Under the pieces are notes generated by a model. It searched no databases and was not told the origin of the DNA. It worked only from the letters and a program-made list of their open reading frames with translations. Positions 21,016 through 29,958 of a DNA stretch of 64,000 bases are shown here, piece by piece (the stretch's first letter is position 1; the number at the start of each line of letters is the position of its first letter). The stretch is from Posidonia oceanica (Eukaryota > Streptophyta > Magnoliopsida > Alismatales > Posidoniaceae). The position numbers and the translations under genes are program-made. The DNA is taken from positions 147,881,501-147,945,500 of the forward strand of contig JAZBRS010000026.1 of the NCBI GenBank assembly GCA_037176725.1. Reading direction: 5' to 3'.

Positions 21016-21640
21016 CATCCCCAGCGGGCTAGCACCCCAAATTGCTCGGCGAAAGGTCCGTCAACCTGTCATCCTCCTCAGCTGATCATCCCCAGCTGAG
21101 TCCCTAGCGGGCTAGCACCCCAAACTGCTCGGCGAAAGGTCCGTCAACCTGTCATCCTCCTCAGCTGATCATCCCCAGCTGAGTCCCCAGCGGGCTAGCA
21201 CCCCAAACTGCTCGGCGAAAGGTCCGTCAACCTGTCATCCTCCTCAGCTGATCATCCCCAGCTGAGTCCCCAGCGGGCTAGCACCCTAAACTGCTCGGCG
21301 AAAGGTCCGTCAACCTGTCATCCTCCTCAGCTGATCATCCCCAGCTGAGTCCCCAGCGGGCTGGCACCCCAAACTGCTCGGCGAAAGGTCTGTCAACCTG
21401 TCATCATCCTCAGCTGATCTTCCCCAGCTGAGTCCCCAGCAGGTTAGCACCCCAAACTGCTCGGCGAAAGGTCCGTCAACCTGTCATCCTCCTCAGCTGA
21501 TCATCCCCAGCTGAGTCCCCAGCAGGCTAGCACCCCAAACTACTCGGTGAAAGGTCTGTCAATCTGTCATCCTCCTCAGCTGATCATCCTCAGCTGAGTC
21601 CCCAGCGGGCTGGTACCCCAAACTACTCGTCTGACAAGTA
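21016..21640 (+). repeat. E2 83-bp tandem repeat, about 7.5 copies
   Basis: GCGGGCTAGCACCCC recurs at about 21024, 21107, 21190, 21273 and onward, an 83-bp period. The unit is CGGGCTAGCACCCCAAACTG, CTCGGCGAAAGGTCCGTC, AACCTGTCATCC, then a spacer with TCAGCTGATCATCCCCAGCTGA, an inverted repeat containing PvuII-type CAGCTG sites. The first half is the same skeleton as the E1 65-bp unit. The last copies (from about 21400) are diverged. Confidence 0.85.
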
Positions 21641-21692
21641 CGACAATCTTGTCATCACCCCCTGCTTTCGATGCCAAGGACGCGTTGGCCAG

Positions 21693-21719
21693 CCCCTGGT
21701 GTCATCCCGACACCAGGGG
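21693..21719 (+). promoter_or_regulatory. Conserved hairpin, E2 copy
   Basis: CCCCTGGTGTC, loop ATCCC, GACACCAGGGG: a perfect 11-bp stem. GATGCC (21670) and GGCATC (21718) flank it as in the two E1 copies (5596-5623, 5880-5908). Compared with E1 copy 2, the pair T-A has become C-G through matched changes on both arms (GTATC/GATAC versus GTGTC/GACAC). GATCGCC and GGTATC follow. Confidence 0.8.
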
Positions 21720-21829
21720 CATCTTTTGATCGCCCCTTGGTATCATTCTTCCCCTCTTTCCCCTATGATATTCCTGGTGTCATAGGATGATTTCTTTATC
21801 TCATCATTACCTCGTCCCCTCTTTGCAGG

Positions 21830-22450
21830 CCGATAAGTCCGATATCTTATCAACCAATCATTCTCATCATTACCTCATCCCCTCTTTATCTCATCATTAC
21901 CTCATCCCCCTCTTTATCTCATCATGATCTCACCCCCTCTTTAGCAGTAATTCTCATCATTATCTCATCCCCTCTTTAGCAATAACTCTCATCACTACCT
22001 CATCCCCTCTTTAGCAATAACTCTCATCATGATCTCATCCCCTCTTTAGCAATAGCTCTCATCATGATCTCATCCCCTCTTTAGCAGTAACTCTCATCAT
22101 GATCTCATCCCCTCTTTAGCAGTAACTCTCATCATGATCTCACCCCCCTCTTTAGCAGTAACTCTCATCATGATCTCACCCCCCTCTTTAGCAGTAACTC
22201 TCATCATGATCTCATCCCCTCTTTATCTCATCATGATCTCATCCCCTCTTTAGCAGTAATTCTCATCATGATCTCACCCCCTCTTTAGCAGTAATTCTCA
22301 TCATGATCTCACCCCCCTCTTTAGTAGTAACTCTCATCATGATCTCATCCCCTCTTTATCTCATCATGATCTCATCCCCTCTTTAGCAGTAATTCTCATC
22401 ATGATCTCACCCCCTCTTTAGCAGTAATTCTCATCATGATCTCGTCCCCT
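21830..22450 (+). repeat. E2 35-bp tandem repeat
   Basis: About 17 copies of a 35-36 bp unit, CTCATCATGATCTCATCCCC TCTTTAGCAGTAA, with shorter 24-bp variants lacking AGCAGTAACT. It is pyrimidine-rich, with the TCATGATC core palindromic. It is young-looking, since many copies differ by only 1-3 bases. Confidence 0.82.
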
Positions 22451-22454
22451 CTTA

Positions 22455-22570
22455 TCAACAATCAAGCACTCTCAGGCTGATATCCTAAACTATCAACAAT
22501 CAAGCACTCTCAGGCTGATATCCTAAACTATCAACAATCAAGCACTCTCAGGCTAATAACCTAAACTATC
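22455..22570 (+). repeat. E2 39-bp repeat, three copies
   Basis: AATCAAGCACTCTCAGGCTG followed by ATATCCTAAACTATCAAC, three times in a row with almost no change. It contains GATA...TATC like the next array. Confidence 0.8.
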
Positions 22571-23425
22571 ATCTGGGCCGATCCATGGTTGGCCCACAGT
22601 TGTGTTATACGGCTGACATCCAGTAACTGTCCCTTGCAATTGCGGTTTCCAGTTGATAGGTCTGTAAACTATCCGCCAGTTGATAGGTCTGTAAACTATC
22701 CACCAGTTGATAGGACTGTAAACTATCGTTAGGCTGATATCCTAAACTATCACCAGCAATTGCATTATACGGTTGATAACCAGTAACTATCCCTCATCAT
22801 TGCGCGTTCCAGTTGATAGGCCTGTAAACTATCCGCCAGTTGATAGGACTGTAAACTATCGTTCCAGTTGATAGGACTGTAAACTATCGTTAGGCTGATA
22901 TCCTAAACTATCACGCGCAATCATGTTATACGGCTGACACCCAGTAACTGTCCCTCGCAATGCCGTTTCCAGTTGATAGGACTGTAAACTATCCGCCAGT
23001 TGATAGGACTGTAAACTATCCGCCAGTTGATAGGTCTGTAAACTATCGCTCCAGTTGATAGGACTGTAAACTATCCAGCATTTGCGTTATACGGCTGATA
23101 CCCAGTAACTATCACTCATGGTTTGTGGCTTCCAGTTGATAGGTCTGTAAACTATCCGCCAGTTGATAGGTCTGTAAACTATCCGCCAATTGATAGGTCT
23201 GTAAACTATCCGCCAGTTGATAGGACTGTAAACTATCCCACACAACCATGTTATACGGCTGATATCCAGTAACTATCACTCACAACTGCTCCAGGCTGAT
23301 AACCTAAACTATCACTCTAGGCTGATAACCTAAACTATCACTCCAGGCTGATAACCTAAACTATCGCTCTAGGCTGATAACCTAAACTATCACCCCCGGT
23401 TGATAGGACCGTAAACTATCCGGAC
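22571..23425 (+). repeat. E2 GATAG..CTATC dyad array
   Basis: More than 25 short units of three kinds, each a foldback: CCAGTTGATAGGACTGTAAACTATC (27 bp spacing; arms GATAG/CTATC), AGGCTGATAACCTAAACTATC (arms GATA/TATC), and TATACGGCTGATACCCAG with TAACTATC. The loop sequence differs between kinds while the arms and the GATA-to-TATC distance stay similar. E1 has the same layout with GATAGGTCCGTCAACTTATC. Confidence 0.82.
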
Positions 23426-23983
23426 GACAAGCCCGTCACCTTATCACCCTTTTTGGTGTGACCTTGCCCCAGGAAGGCAAAGTCATGCACCTCCTTTTTT
23501 GCGATAGGAGAGTTGGCCTCTCTCCCCTCGCATCCCTCTTTTCTCTTCTGCTAGCTTGCTCCCCGGGCAGGGACGAGCTGCACCCTGTGTTTTCCCTTGC
23601 TTTGTCGCGCAAGTCTGGCTTTTCTGCCAGATCCTTGCGCCACATCGCGTCCATTTAGCATTTTCTCTTGCATCATCTCTGCATCTTCTCAGCTAGCATT
23701 GCATGCTACTTTAGTATCATTGACCTCACTTGCACAGTATCAGCATTTTCTTCTAATTGGCTAACTTTCGTACTAACTCTTGCATCGCATTTGCATCAGC
23801 ACGCATTACACACTTAGCATTCATCCATCTGCACCCTGCATTTTGCATTGCGGCAACGGGCTACGATCTTCGGTGCATCCGCCGAATAAGTAGCTCACGC
23901 CCATAGCAAATCGCTGCTCCTGCTGGTCAGATGGGGTGTCTTGTCAACCCTGAGCAGCAGCCTCGCTCCGCTTGACCTTGCTC
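23426..23983 (+). other. E2 conserved pre-PPT tail
   Basis: Contains the stem GACCTTGCC...GGCAAAGTC (23460-23484), TGCAT-rich sequence and, from about 23845, a block matching E1 7610-7748 (GGCAACGGGCTACGATC, GGTGGGGTGTCTTGTCAACC type). Frame 23458-23658 shows no domain. Confidence 0.6.
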
Positions 23984-23996
23984 AGGGAGGGGCATC
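23984..23996 (+). promoter_or_regulatory. E2 polypurine tract
   Basis: AGGGAGGGGCATC immediately before LTR start TGTTGACACCCC; identical to the E1 PPT. Confidence 0.85.
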
Positions 23997-24719
23997 TGTT
24001 GACACCCCATCTTGGCAGGCTTGGACCACTTGGAGCCCTCCTAGTGATTGCTGGACTCAAACCCAAAACAAACCAAACCCTAACCCTCCTCTTTACCCTT
24101 CAAAACCAGCAAACTTGACCTAAGCCTTTACCCCTCTTCCCAAGCTCGAAACCTGACCAAAATCCATAGGAAAACCCACCAACACCCACTTAGCAAACCT
24201 ACCCAAGAACTTAGAAACTCTCAAACTTAGACCATTCCCAAAAACCCTAGGAAACCTAGGCAAAACTCCTCTTTTTCTACACCTTAAAACCCTTCCAAAA
24301 CCTTCTTAGAATCAAACCAAAACCTCAGAACCAACACTAGAAACCCTAGGCTACCCACTCACCAATTTTCATCCCATTCCAAGACCTTTAAGACCTCCAT
24401 TCACCCAAATTATCCTTTTCTCTCTCCGGGATTATCATTTTCTCTCTCCTCTCTCTCTCTCTCCTGATTATCATCTCTCTTTTCATCCCCTTCTTGTTCC
24501 TTTTCCTGCTTGGCTGTGGGCCCCCTTTGTGCTTCTATCCTTCCTCTATCTTATTCCTATTTTTACTTTATTTTTAACACTTTCCCTAATTTCCAAAAAA
24601 TCCTTTTCCTTCAACTCATCTCTTTTCCCTTTATTCTTCCTTTTTCCCTTCTCTTCTTCTTTCTCTTTTCCCCTTTCTTTCTCTTGCTAAAATTCATAAA
24701 AACCCCTAAAAATCTGTAA

Positions 24720-25440
24720 AACCCCAAAATATAAAAGAAACAAATCAGAACCCTAAGAAAAACAATTAAAAAACATTAAACAAGCAATTAAAAACCTAAA
24801 CTTAACTAAATCAAGCTAAAAAGAAAACCAAGCATGTAAGCTAAAAAATGCAAAACAAGTCAAAAGAAAACACTGAAAAATCAAGGAAAAAACTAAAATA
24901 AAATCAAAACCAACCAAAAGTAAAAACCCTATCAAAAGAATTAAAAAACAAACCCTAAAAAGAAGTAAAACAATTAAAACACCAAGATAAGTAATTAATG
25001 AAAGAAAAAAAGGCTTAACTTAACAAACATAAGAAAGAACAACCTAAGAACTTAATTAAAAAAAAAATATAAAACACATTAAAAGGACTTAAAAATACTC
25101 CATCAGACAAGAGAAACCCAATTAAAAACATCAGGAAAAACTTAACAAAATAAAAATCAGAAACCTAATTCAAAAAGACTTAAAAAAGAAAATCCTAAAA
25201 GACTAAAGCTAAAAGGCCCAAAACCCATCCTAATTAATATAAAAATAAATCTTAAAAATCCTGATTAACATCCTGAAATACTTAACAAGAAAAACACAAT
25301 TAACAAAACAATCTAAAAGACTTAACAAACACTTAATCAAATGGAAAACAAATTAAGAGCAAAACAAAACCCTAAAACCCTAATCAAGCCCAAAACACAT
25401 TAATCAACCCCAAAACGGTCATTAAAAATCTAATTAAAAT
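24720..25440 (+). repeat. G-depleted A-rich block in E2 LTR
   Basis: About 700 bp with very few G on the plus strand, built of AAAACC, CTTAA and ACCCTAA words. The same kind of block lies at 55000-55750 in E5 and, as its C-poor mirror, at 40300-40900 in S. It lies upstream of the putative TATA box, so it belongs to U3. No genes. Confidence 0.65.
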
Positions 25441-25907
25441 CCTAATTCACAACACAACCTTTCTAGTATTTTTGCTTATTTTTAATCTATTTTTCCTAAT
25501 TTTATTTCCTTTCTTTTCCCTCTCTTTCTTTCTTTCTTCTCTTTTTTCTTTTCTTCTTTTTCCTTGCTGGGCCCAATTCAGCCCGTCTCCCCCTTTCTTC
25601 TCCATTTCTTTTCCTTTTTTTTTCTTTCTTTCGGCCCGCAGCCCAGCCCGTCGCTCTCTTCCTTCTTCTTCCTTCTGCGTTTTCTGCCATTTTTCCTCCT
25701 GCGAGCTGCTGCAGTGCTCCCTCCACCGTTTGAATTTCAAGCCTCCATCTTATCATCCACAGCAGCTCGCCGCTCCTCTCTTCTCTCAGCACCAATTCTG
25801 GGAGGCAATCAATGCCTGTCGTCTCGCCGGCATCCGTCTCCTGTCTGCTGCAGTGCGTCGCCGTCGAATTCAAAATCCCAGCGCGCGCACCGGCAACCTT
25901 CCTCCTG

Positions 25908-25914
25908 ATATAAG
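25908..25914 (+). promoter_or_regulatory. Putative LTR TATA box (E2)
   Basis: ATATAAG in CCTGATATAAGCCTCCA. The aligned place in E5 has CCTGATAAAACCTCCA (56212-56219), and the sequence upstream is also conserved (GATTCAAA..CC..GCGC). It would put transcription start near 25940, about 1.9 kb into the LTR, leaving a 4-kb R/U5 leader. Inference from motif and conservation. Confidence 0.5.
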
Positions 25915-28609
25915 CCTCCAACAATCCCTTTCTTCGACCGGCTTTTGGATCATCCAGAGAGAGAGAAGCAGAGCCCATCAGTTAGCAATCAGCAAACCTG
26001 AGAGCAAACCAGAGAATTCCAGAGCTTCTTCTCCACCTGAGCGACCTCCTTCTTCTTCCACTTCATCCTCCAATTCCCAGAGAGAAGAGTCCGAGAGAGA
26101 GAGTCTGAGAGTGTGCTTTGGCATCCCGGAGAGAGAGCCCAGTTCCAGGGCATTTCCCTAGCAATCCCTTCCCCAATTCCTTCCTCCATCTTCAGCAGAA
26201 CTTCCTCCTTCTTCTCCAGCAAACCGGCCCCCTTCCAAGCCCCAATTGCTCTCCCAGTTGATCCCCCAAGTTCACCCAGAAACCCAGCAATACCTCCCCA
26301 CCATTTCCCGACCATTCCCCCACTAAAACACCACCTAATCACCTGAAACTCCACCTGTAAGCCAACAGCAACCCGACACAACCCACTCTAGAATTGCCTT
26401 CACCTCAGTCCACTGCTTCCTTCCAAACTCCACCCAAAGATTCACCTGACCTCCACCTTCCCAGAACACCTGACATCAAACCCGGCCATCCACCACAGAC
26501 CGAGAAATCCACAACAAACACTTGTCTTCTCCACTGACCAGAAGATCAACCGAGTTCCAAATCTCCTCCACGCTCTCCAGAAACCCAATCCAGCAATCCA
26601 GAACCACTCCCCGGACCTCCAGCAACCTCCCGGAGGGTCCCATCCAACCAGACGAGCAGCAGACACCCCCCCAACTCCCGGCTGTTTCTCTGAACCCACA
26701 GAGTGCCGGATTTCCCTCCGAGCTCTGGAGCTTCCATCCAAGCAGCTGGGAAGCACCGGAGGACCATTCTGAAGCAGCTCCAGCCCTCGCGAGCAGCCGA
26801 CGATGCCCGCAGCGACCGGACGACCTCCACCGGCCACCTCCGGAACTGCTGAGGTCGGGAGAACACCTCAGACGCGGAATCAGGTAGAATCTTCTACCCT
26901 TAGCTCCCTTTTCTTCCCCTGCTGCTTCTCCACCCCTTAGAAGTAGGATTCCAGCCCTCCTGCTCCGTTGCTGTTCGTCGGTCCGGTCATCTTCTCTGGC
27001 GCAGTCCTCCGGCCTTCGCGTCGCTTCGGCCAGCGGAACGTGGCTCCAGCGATCATCTGAGCTCCGCGTGAACCTCAGGAGTGTTCTCTGGCCCTCAGAA
27101 CGCAGCGTCGCTGCGTCGAACGGCCGGACGAGACTTCTGAAGCACTGCAGAGCTCTGACGGCCGTTCCAGCGCGTTCCACGCCACGCCGTCCTCCGCTGA
27201 TCGCCGCCCTGTCTCCGTCAGCTCCGGGAGCACCTCCTCCGCCGTTCAGCGCCTCCTCAGCCCCCTGTGCCGGCGGCCACAAGCCCTGATAGCTCACTGC
27301 TACAGTGCTCGTCGCCGCCGGCAGTTACTGTTCATTTATTTTGTTCTTTTAGTATAGTTTCTTGTGAATATTGCATACTTAGCCTAAGTTCTTTCATTTT
27401 TGCATTCTGGTCCTTCTATCATTTAATCTGCTGTCTTTTTTATTTAAAATCATGCTAAATTGCATTAAGTGTTTGTGTTTCTCTGTATTTGCCCTTCAGT
27501 CCTCTTACTGTGCATTCTAGTTGTAATTTTTTATGTTTTAGCCCCTCTGTTTTTAATTTTTGCATCCCGGTCCTGCAGTAGTTTATTTAGTTTAAATGCA
27601 TTGACTTTGCCTTATTATATTGCATTCCAGACCCCTGTTTTTTCTCATTTTTGCATTTAGATCCTCTGCACTGTAGAAACTTAGGTTTTATTTTAATTTC
27701 TGCTTGTTGCATTGCATATTTGCCCCCCCTGTTTTCTTATTTTTGCATGTAGGTCCATTTTAAATGGACAGTAACTGTTTTCCATGCATTTTGGCTTATT
27801 GCATTGCATTTTTAACCCTGTTTTTCCCAAAAATTGCACATCAGTCCTGTCTTCTGATTTCAGAGCATGTTTACCATATAAAATTGCATATTTGACCCCT
27901 GCATGATTCAAAAATTACACATAGGTCCTTGCATCCTTTAAAAATCATGTAAAAAGACTGTTTTGCCCCTAAAGTTGCATCTTAGCTCCTATGCTTACAA
28001 AATTGTATGTAGACCCTCCACTTGCATTCCCAGACTCTCCAGAACCCTGTTTTCTGGAAAATTTGCACTTTAGACCCTAGTTTTTTCCAAAATTACCCTC
28101 TGATTTCCATTTATTTTCAAAACTTCTTCCAATGCATGCCCTCTTTTCAAAGTAGCTTTCTGAACCCAATCTTTTGCAAAATAACCCTCTGCCCTCTCCT
28201 GTTTTCAAAACTCTCTCCTGTGGGCCCCATCTTTTTTGAAAATTTGCATTTAGCCCCCTTCTCTTTTCAAAAATGGCATTTGAACCTCTGTTTCTCTAAA
28301 AATTCCCCTCTTGTCTTTTCTTGCCTCTTGCATGCATCCTGCATTCATTTAGCTTTGCATTTTAGCATCCCTTTGCACACACTAAGCACCTTTAGCTCCC
28401 CTTCACTTGGGAGGACCTTTTGCACATCCCTAGGACCTCCTGAACACCTAGATCTGTTCTTCTCCCCTGTTCTGGCCCTCCTGCCTTGAAGCTGCGATAT
28501 CTTCCGATCCGGCCGTTGGATCTTCTCAAATAAGCTGCCCAGGCGACCGCAGCGAAGCGCTTTTCAGCATGGACCAAGCAGATCTCAGATCAGGCTCCCG
28601 GATTTCCAG

Positions 28610-28936
28610 GTATGTCCTCCTGAACTCCTGCATTGCATTCATTTGCATGCCATTTGCATAGTTTTCCTCGTTTTCGATTTTTGTCTCTTTGAGCATGTAG
28701 AATAGGGCCTCCTCTTCTTGTCTATCAACTTAGATCTCCGTTTCGCGTTTCCCTATGTGTTTTGTGTTGAGTTTTCCCTGGATTCACCACTTAATGTGAC
28801 CTTCTTCCCCCTTTTCCATGATCCGATCGCATCGCGAGCTTTGGGCAGCATGCGAGACACACCGTGGAACGGTTTAGTGGGAAATGGTCGCAAAAGAGGT
28901 GGTAATCCCCCCGTTTGCTCACTCTCCCCTTTGTAG
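28610..28936 (+). promoter_or_regulatory. Candidate intron in E2 LTR
   Basis: Donor CCAG|GTATGTCC at 28610 and acceptor CTCCCCTTTGTAG| ending at 28936, 327 nt. The E5 LTR has AAG|GTAAGTCC and TTCCCCTTTGTAG| in the same places, 326 nt apart. Both flanks are conserved. There is no transcript evidence. Confidence 0.45.
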
Positions 28937-29039
28937 GTCTTCACACCTACTCTGTGTGGCCCCGAACAGCGCCTATTCTCACACATGCGCTGTTCTGCTT
29001 CTCCTTTTATTGCTTCTAATCTTTTCCTTGCATTTGCAT

Positions 29040-29335
29040 TCGCACAGCTTTTCCGAGGTTTTATCTCGCAGCTTTTGGCACCGTTTTGCGTGCCCGCTCT
29101 CGTTTTGGCACCGTTTTGCGCGCCTGCTTTGTCTTTCACGTCGTTTTGCACGCTCGCCCTGTTTTTGGCATAGTTTTGCGTGCTCGTCATCGCCTTTTGC
29201 ACCGATTTGCGTGCCGCCTTGCTTTCTCGCCCGTTTTGCGTGCCGACCTTGTCTTTTTACACCGTTTTGCGCGTTTTCTTGTTTTTTTGCCTCGTTTTGC
29301 GTGCTTTACGCCGTTTTCTCTTGCATGTCGACCGC
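29040..29335 (+). repeat. 30-bp minisatellite in E2 LTR
   Basis: About nine copies of a unit like TTGGCACCGTTTTGCGTGCC CGCTTTG. As 30 is divisible by three and the unit lacks stops, all three forward frames stay open, which explains frames such as 28884-29456. The equivalent in E5 is at 59260-59680. Confidence 0.75.
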
Positions 29336-29958
29336 ATTGCATGGTTTTGCCGTTGTTTTGCTTTTTTCGCTTGCATTTGCATATAGGGCTGTGATGCTTA
29401 CTGCCTGGAGTTCTCACGAGCCAGGTTTCGCTCGGTTCGGAACACAGACAGCGTAGCTGAGCATTTAGGCAGCACGTTTACTTCCTTGCCCTGCATCTCT
29501 CCACTTAGAGCACACCTTGAGCATTCATTTAGGCATTCATAGGCACATAGGCATTCAATCCTGCATTTCCCTACGTATGCGAGCGTAAGCCTAGAAAGAC
29601 CGATTCTCGGGCGTGTCGGGGGTGCTTAACACCTTCCCCACACGTAACAGGTGTCCTTGCCCTGTCTTTTGGCCCGTAATGACCATACTGCCCTTATCCT
29701 AGGCTAGAGTCATCTCATTTGCATGTATTTGCATTTGTTTCCTTTGCATTGCTTTGCTTTGCATTTCTTGCTTGGTTTTGCGTGTTAATTCACGCATTTC
29801 CCCCGGTTTTCCTTGTCTCCCGTTAATAGACATGGTGGCGACTCTGATTTGTCTTATCTTTCTCTTTTCTCCTCGATTTTAAGTGTTTTCGAGTCGAGCC
29901 TCTTCCTCGGATCCAATCGCCGCTAATAGCGAGCCTGATTCCGATCGGGATCGCTACA

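Larger units (their letters stand above)
20251..29958 (+). mobile_element. E2: 3' part of a long-LTR Tat-like element
   Basis: Plus-strand remnant inside the E4 5' LTR. It keeps an accessory-ORF fragment (20253-20708), a repeat-rich 3' noncoding region (20709-23983), a PPT (23984-23996) and a 5.96-kb LTR (23997-29958). The right edge is clean: LTR end GGATCGCTACA, then GAATG (29959-29963) as the probable TSD, then E4 LTR in reverse. The left edge (about 20250) is a deletion junction with E4 gag; the E2 5' LTR, gag and any pol are lost. Its tail and PPT are nearly the same as those of E1. Confidence 0.78.
23997..29958 (+). repeat. E2 3' LTR (5.96 kb)
   Basis: TGTTGACACCCCATCTTGGC ... GGATCGCTACA. 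Order: AAACCCTA-containing start (24060-24400), CT-rich (24410-24690), G-poor A-rich block (24720-25440), pyrimidine tract (25490-25640), TATA box (25908), GC-rich transcribed part (25940-27330) with CAG|GTAGAA at 26881, TGCATT..GTCC repeats (27400-28330), candidate intron (28610-28936), 30-bp minisatellite (29040-29330), conserved 3' part with a PBS-like GGTGGCGACTCTGATTTG (29834). About 45 bp before the end are missing relative to E5, between two ATCGG words. Frames such as 25472-26161, 26476-27297 and 28884-29456 follow composition and are not supported as genes. Confidence 0.85.

Noticed and set aside
22571..23425. CRISPR-like regular repeats
   Set aside because: The units are direct tandem foldbacks without unique spacers of fixed length, in plant DNA with no cas genes; they belong to a retroelement 3' region.
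26476..27297. 273-codon minus-strand frame in the E2 LTR
   Set aside because: It comes from GC-rich sequence with few stops, has no recognisable domain, and is antisense to the presumed LTR transcript.
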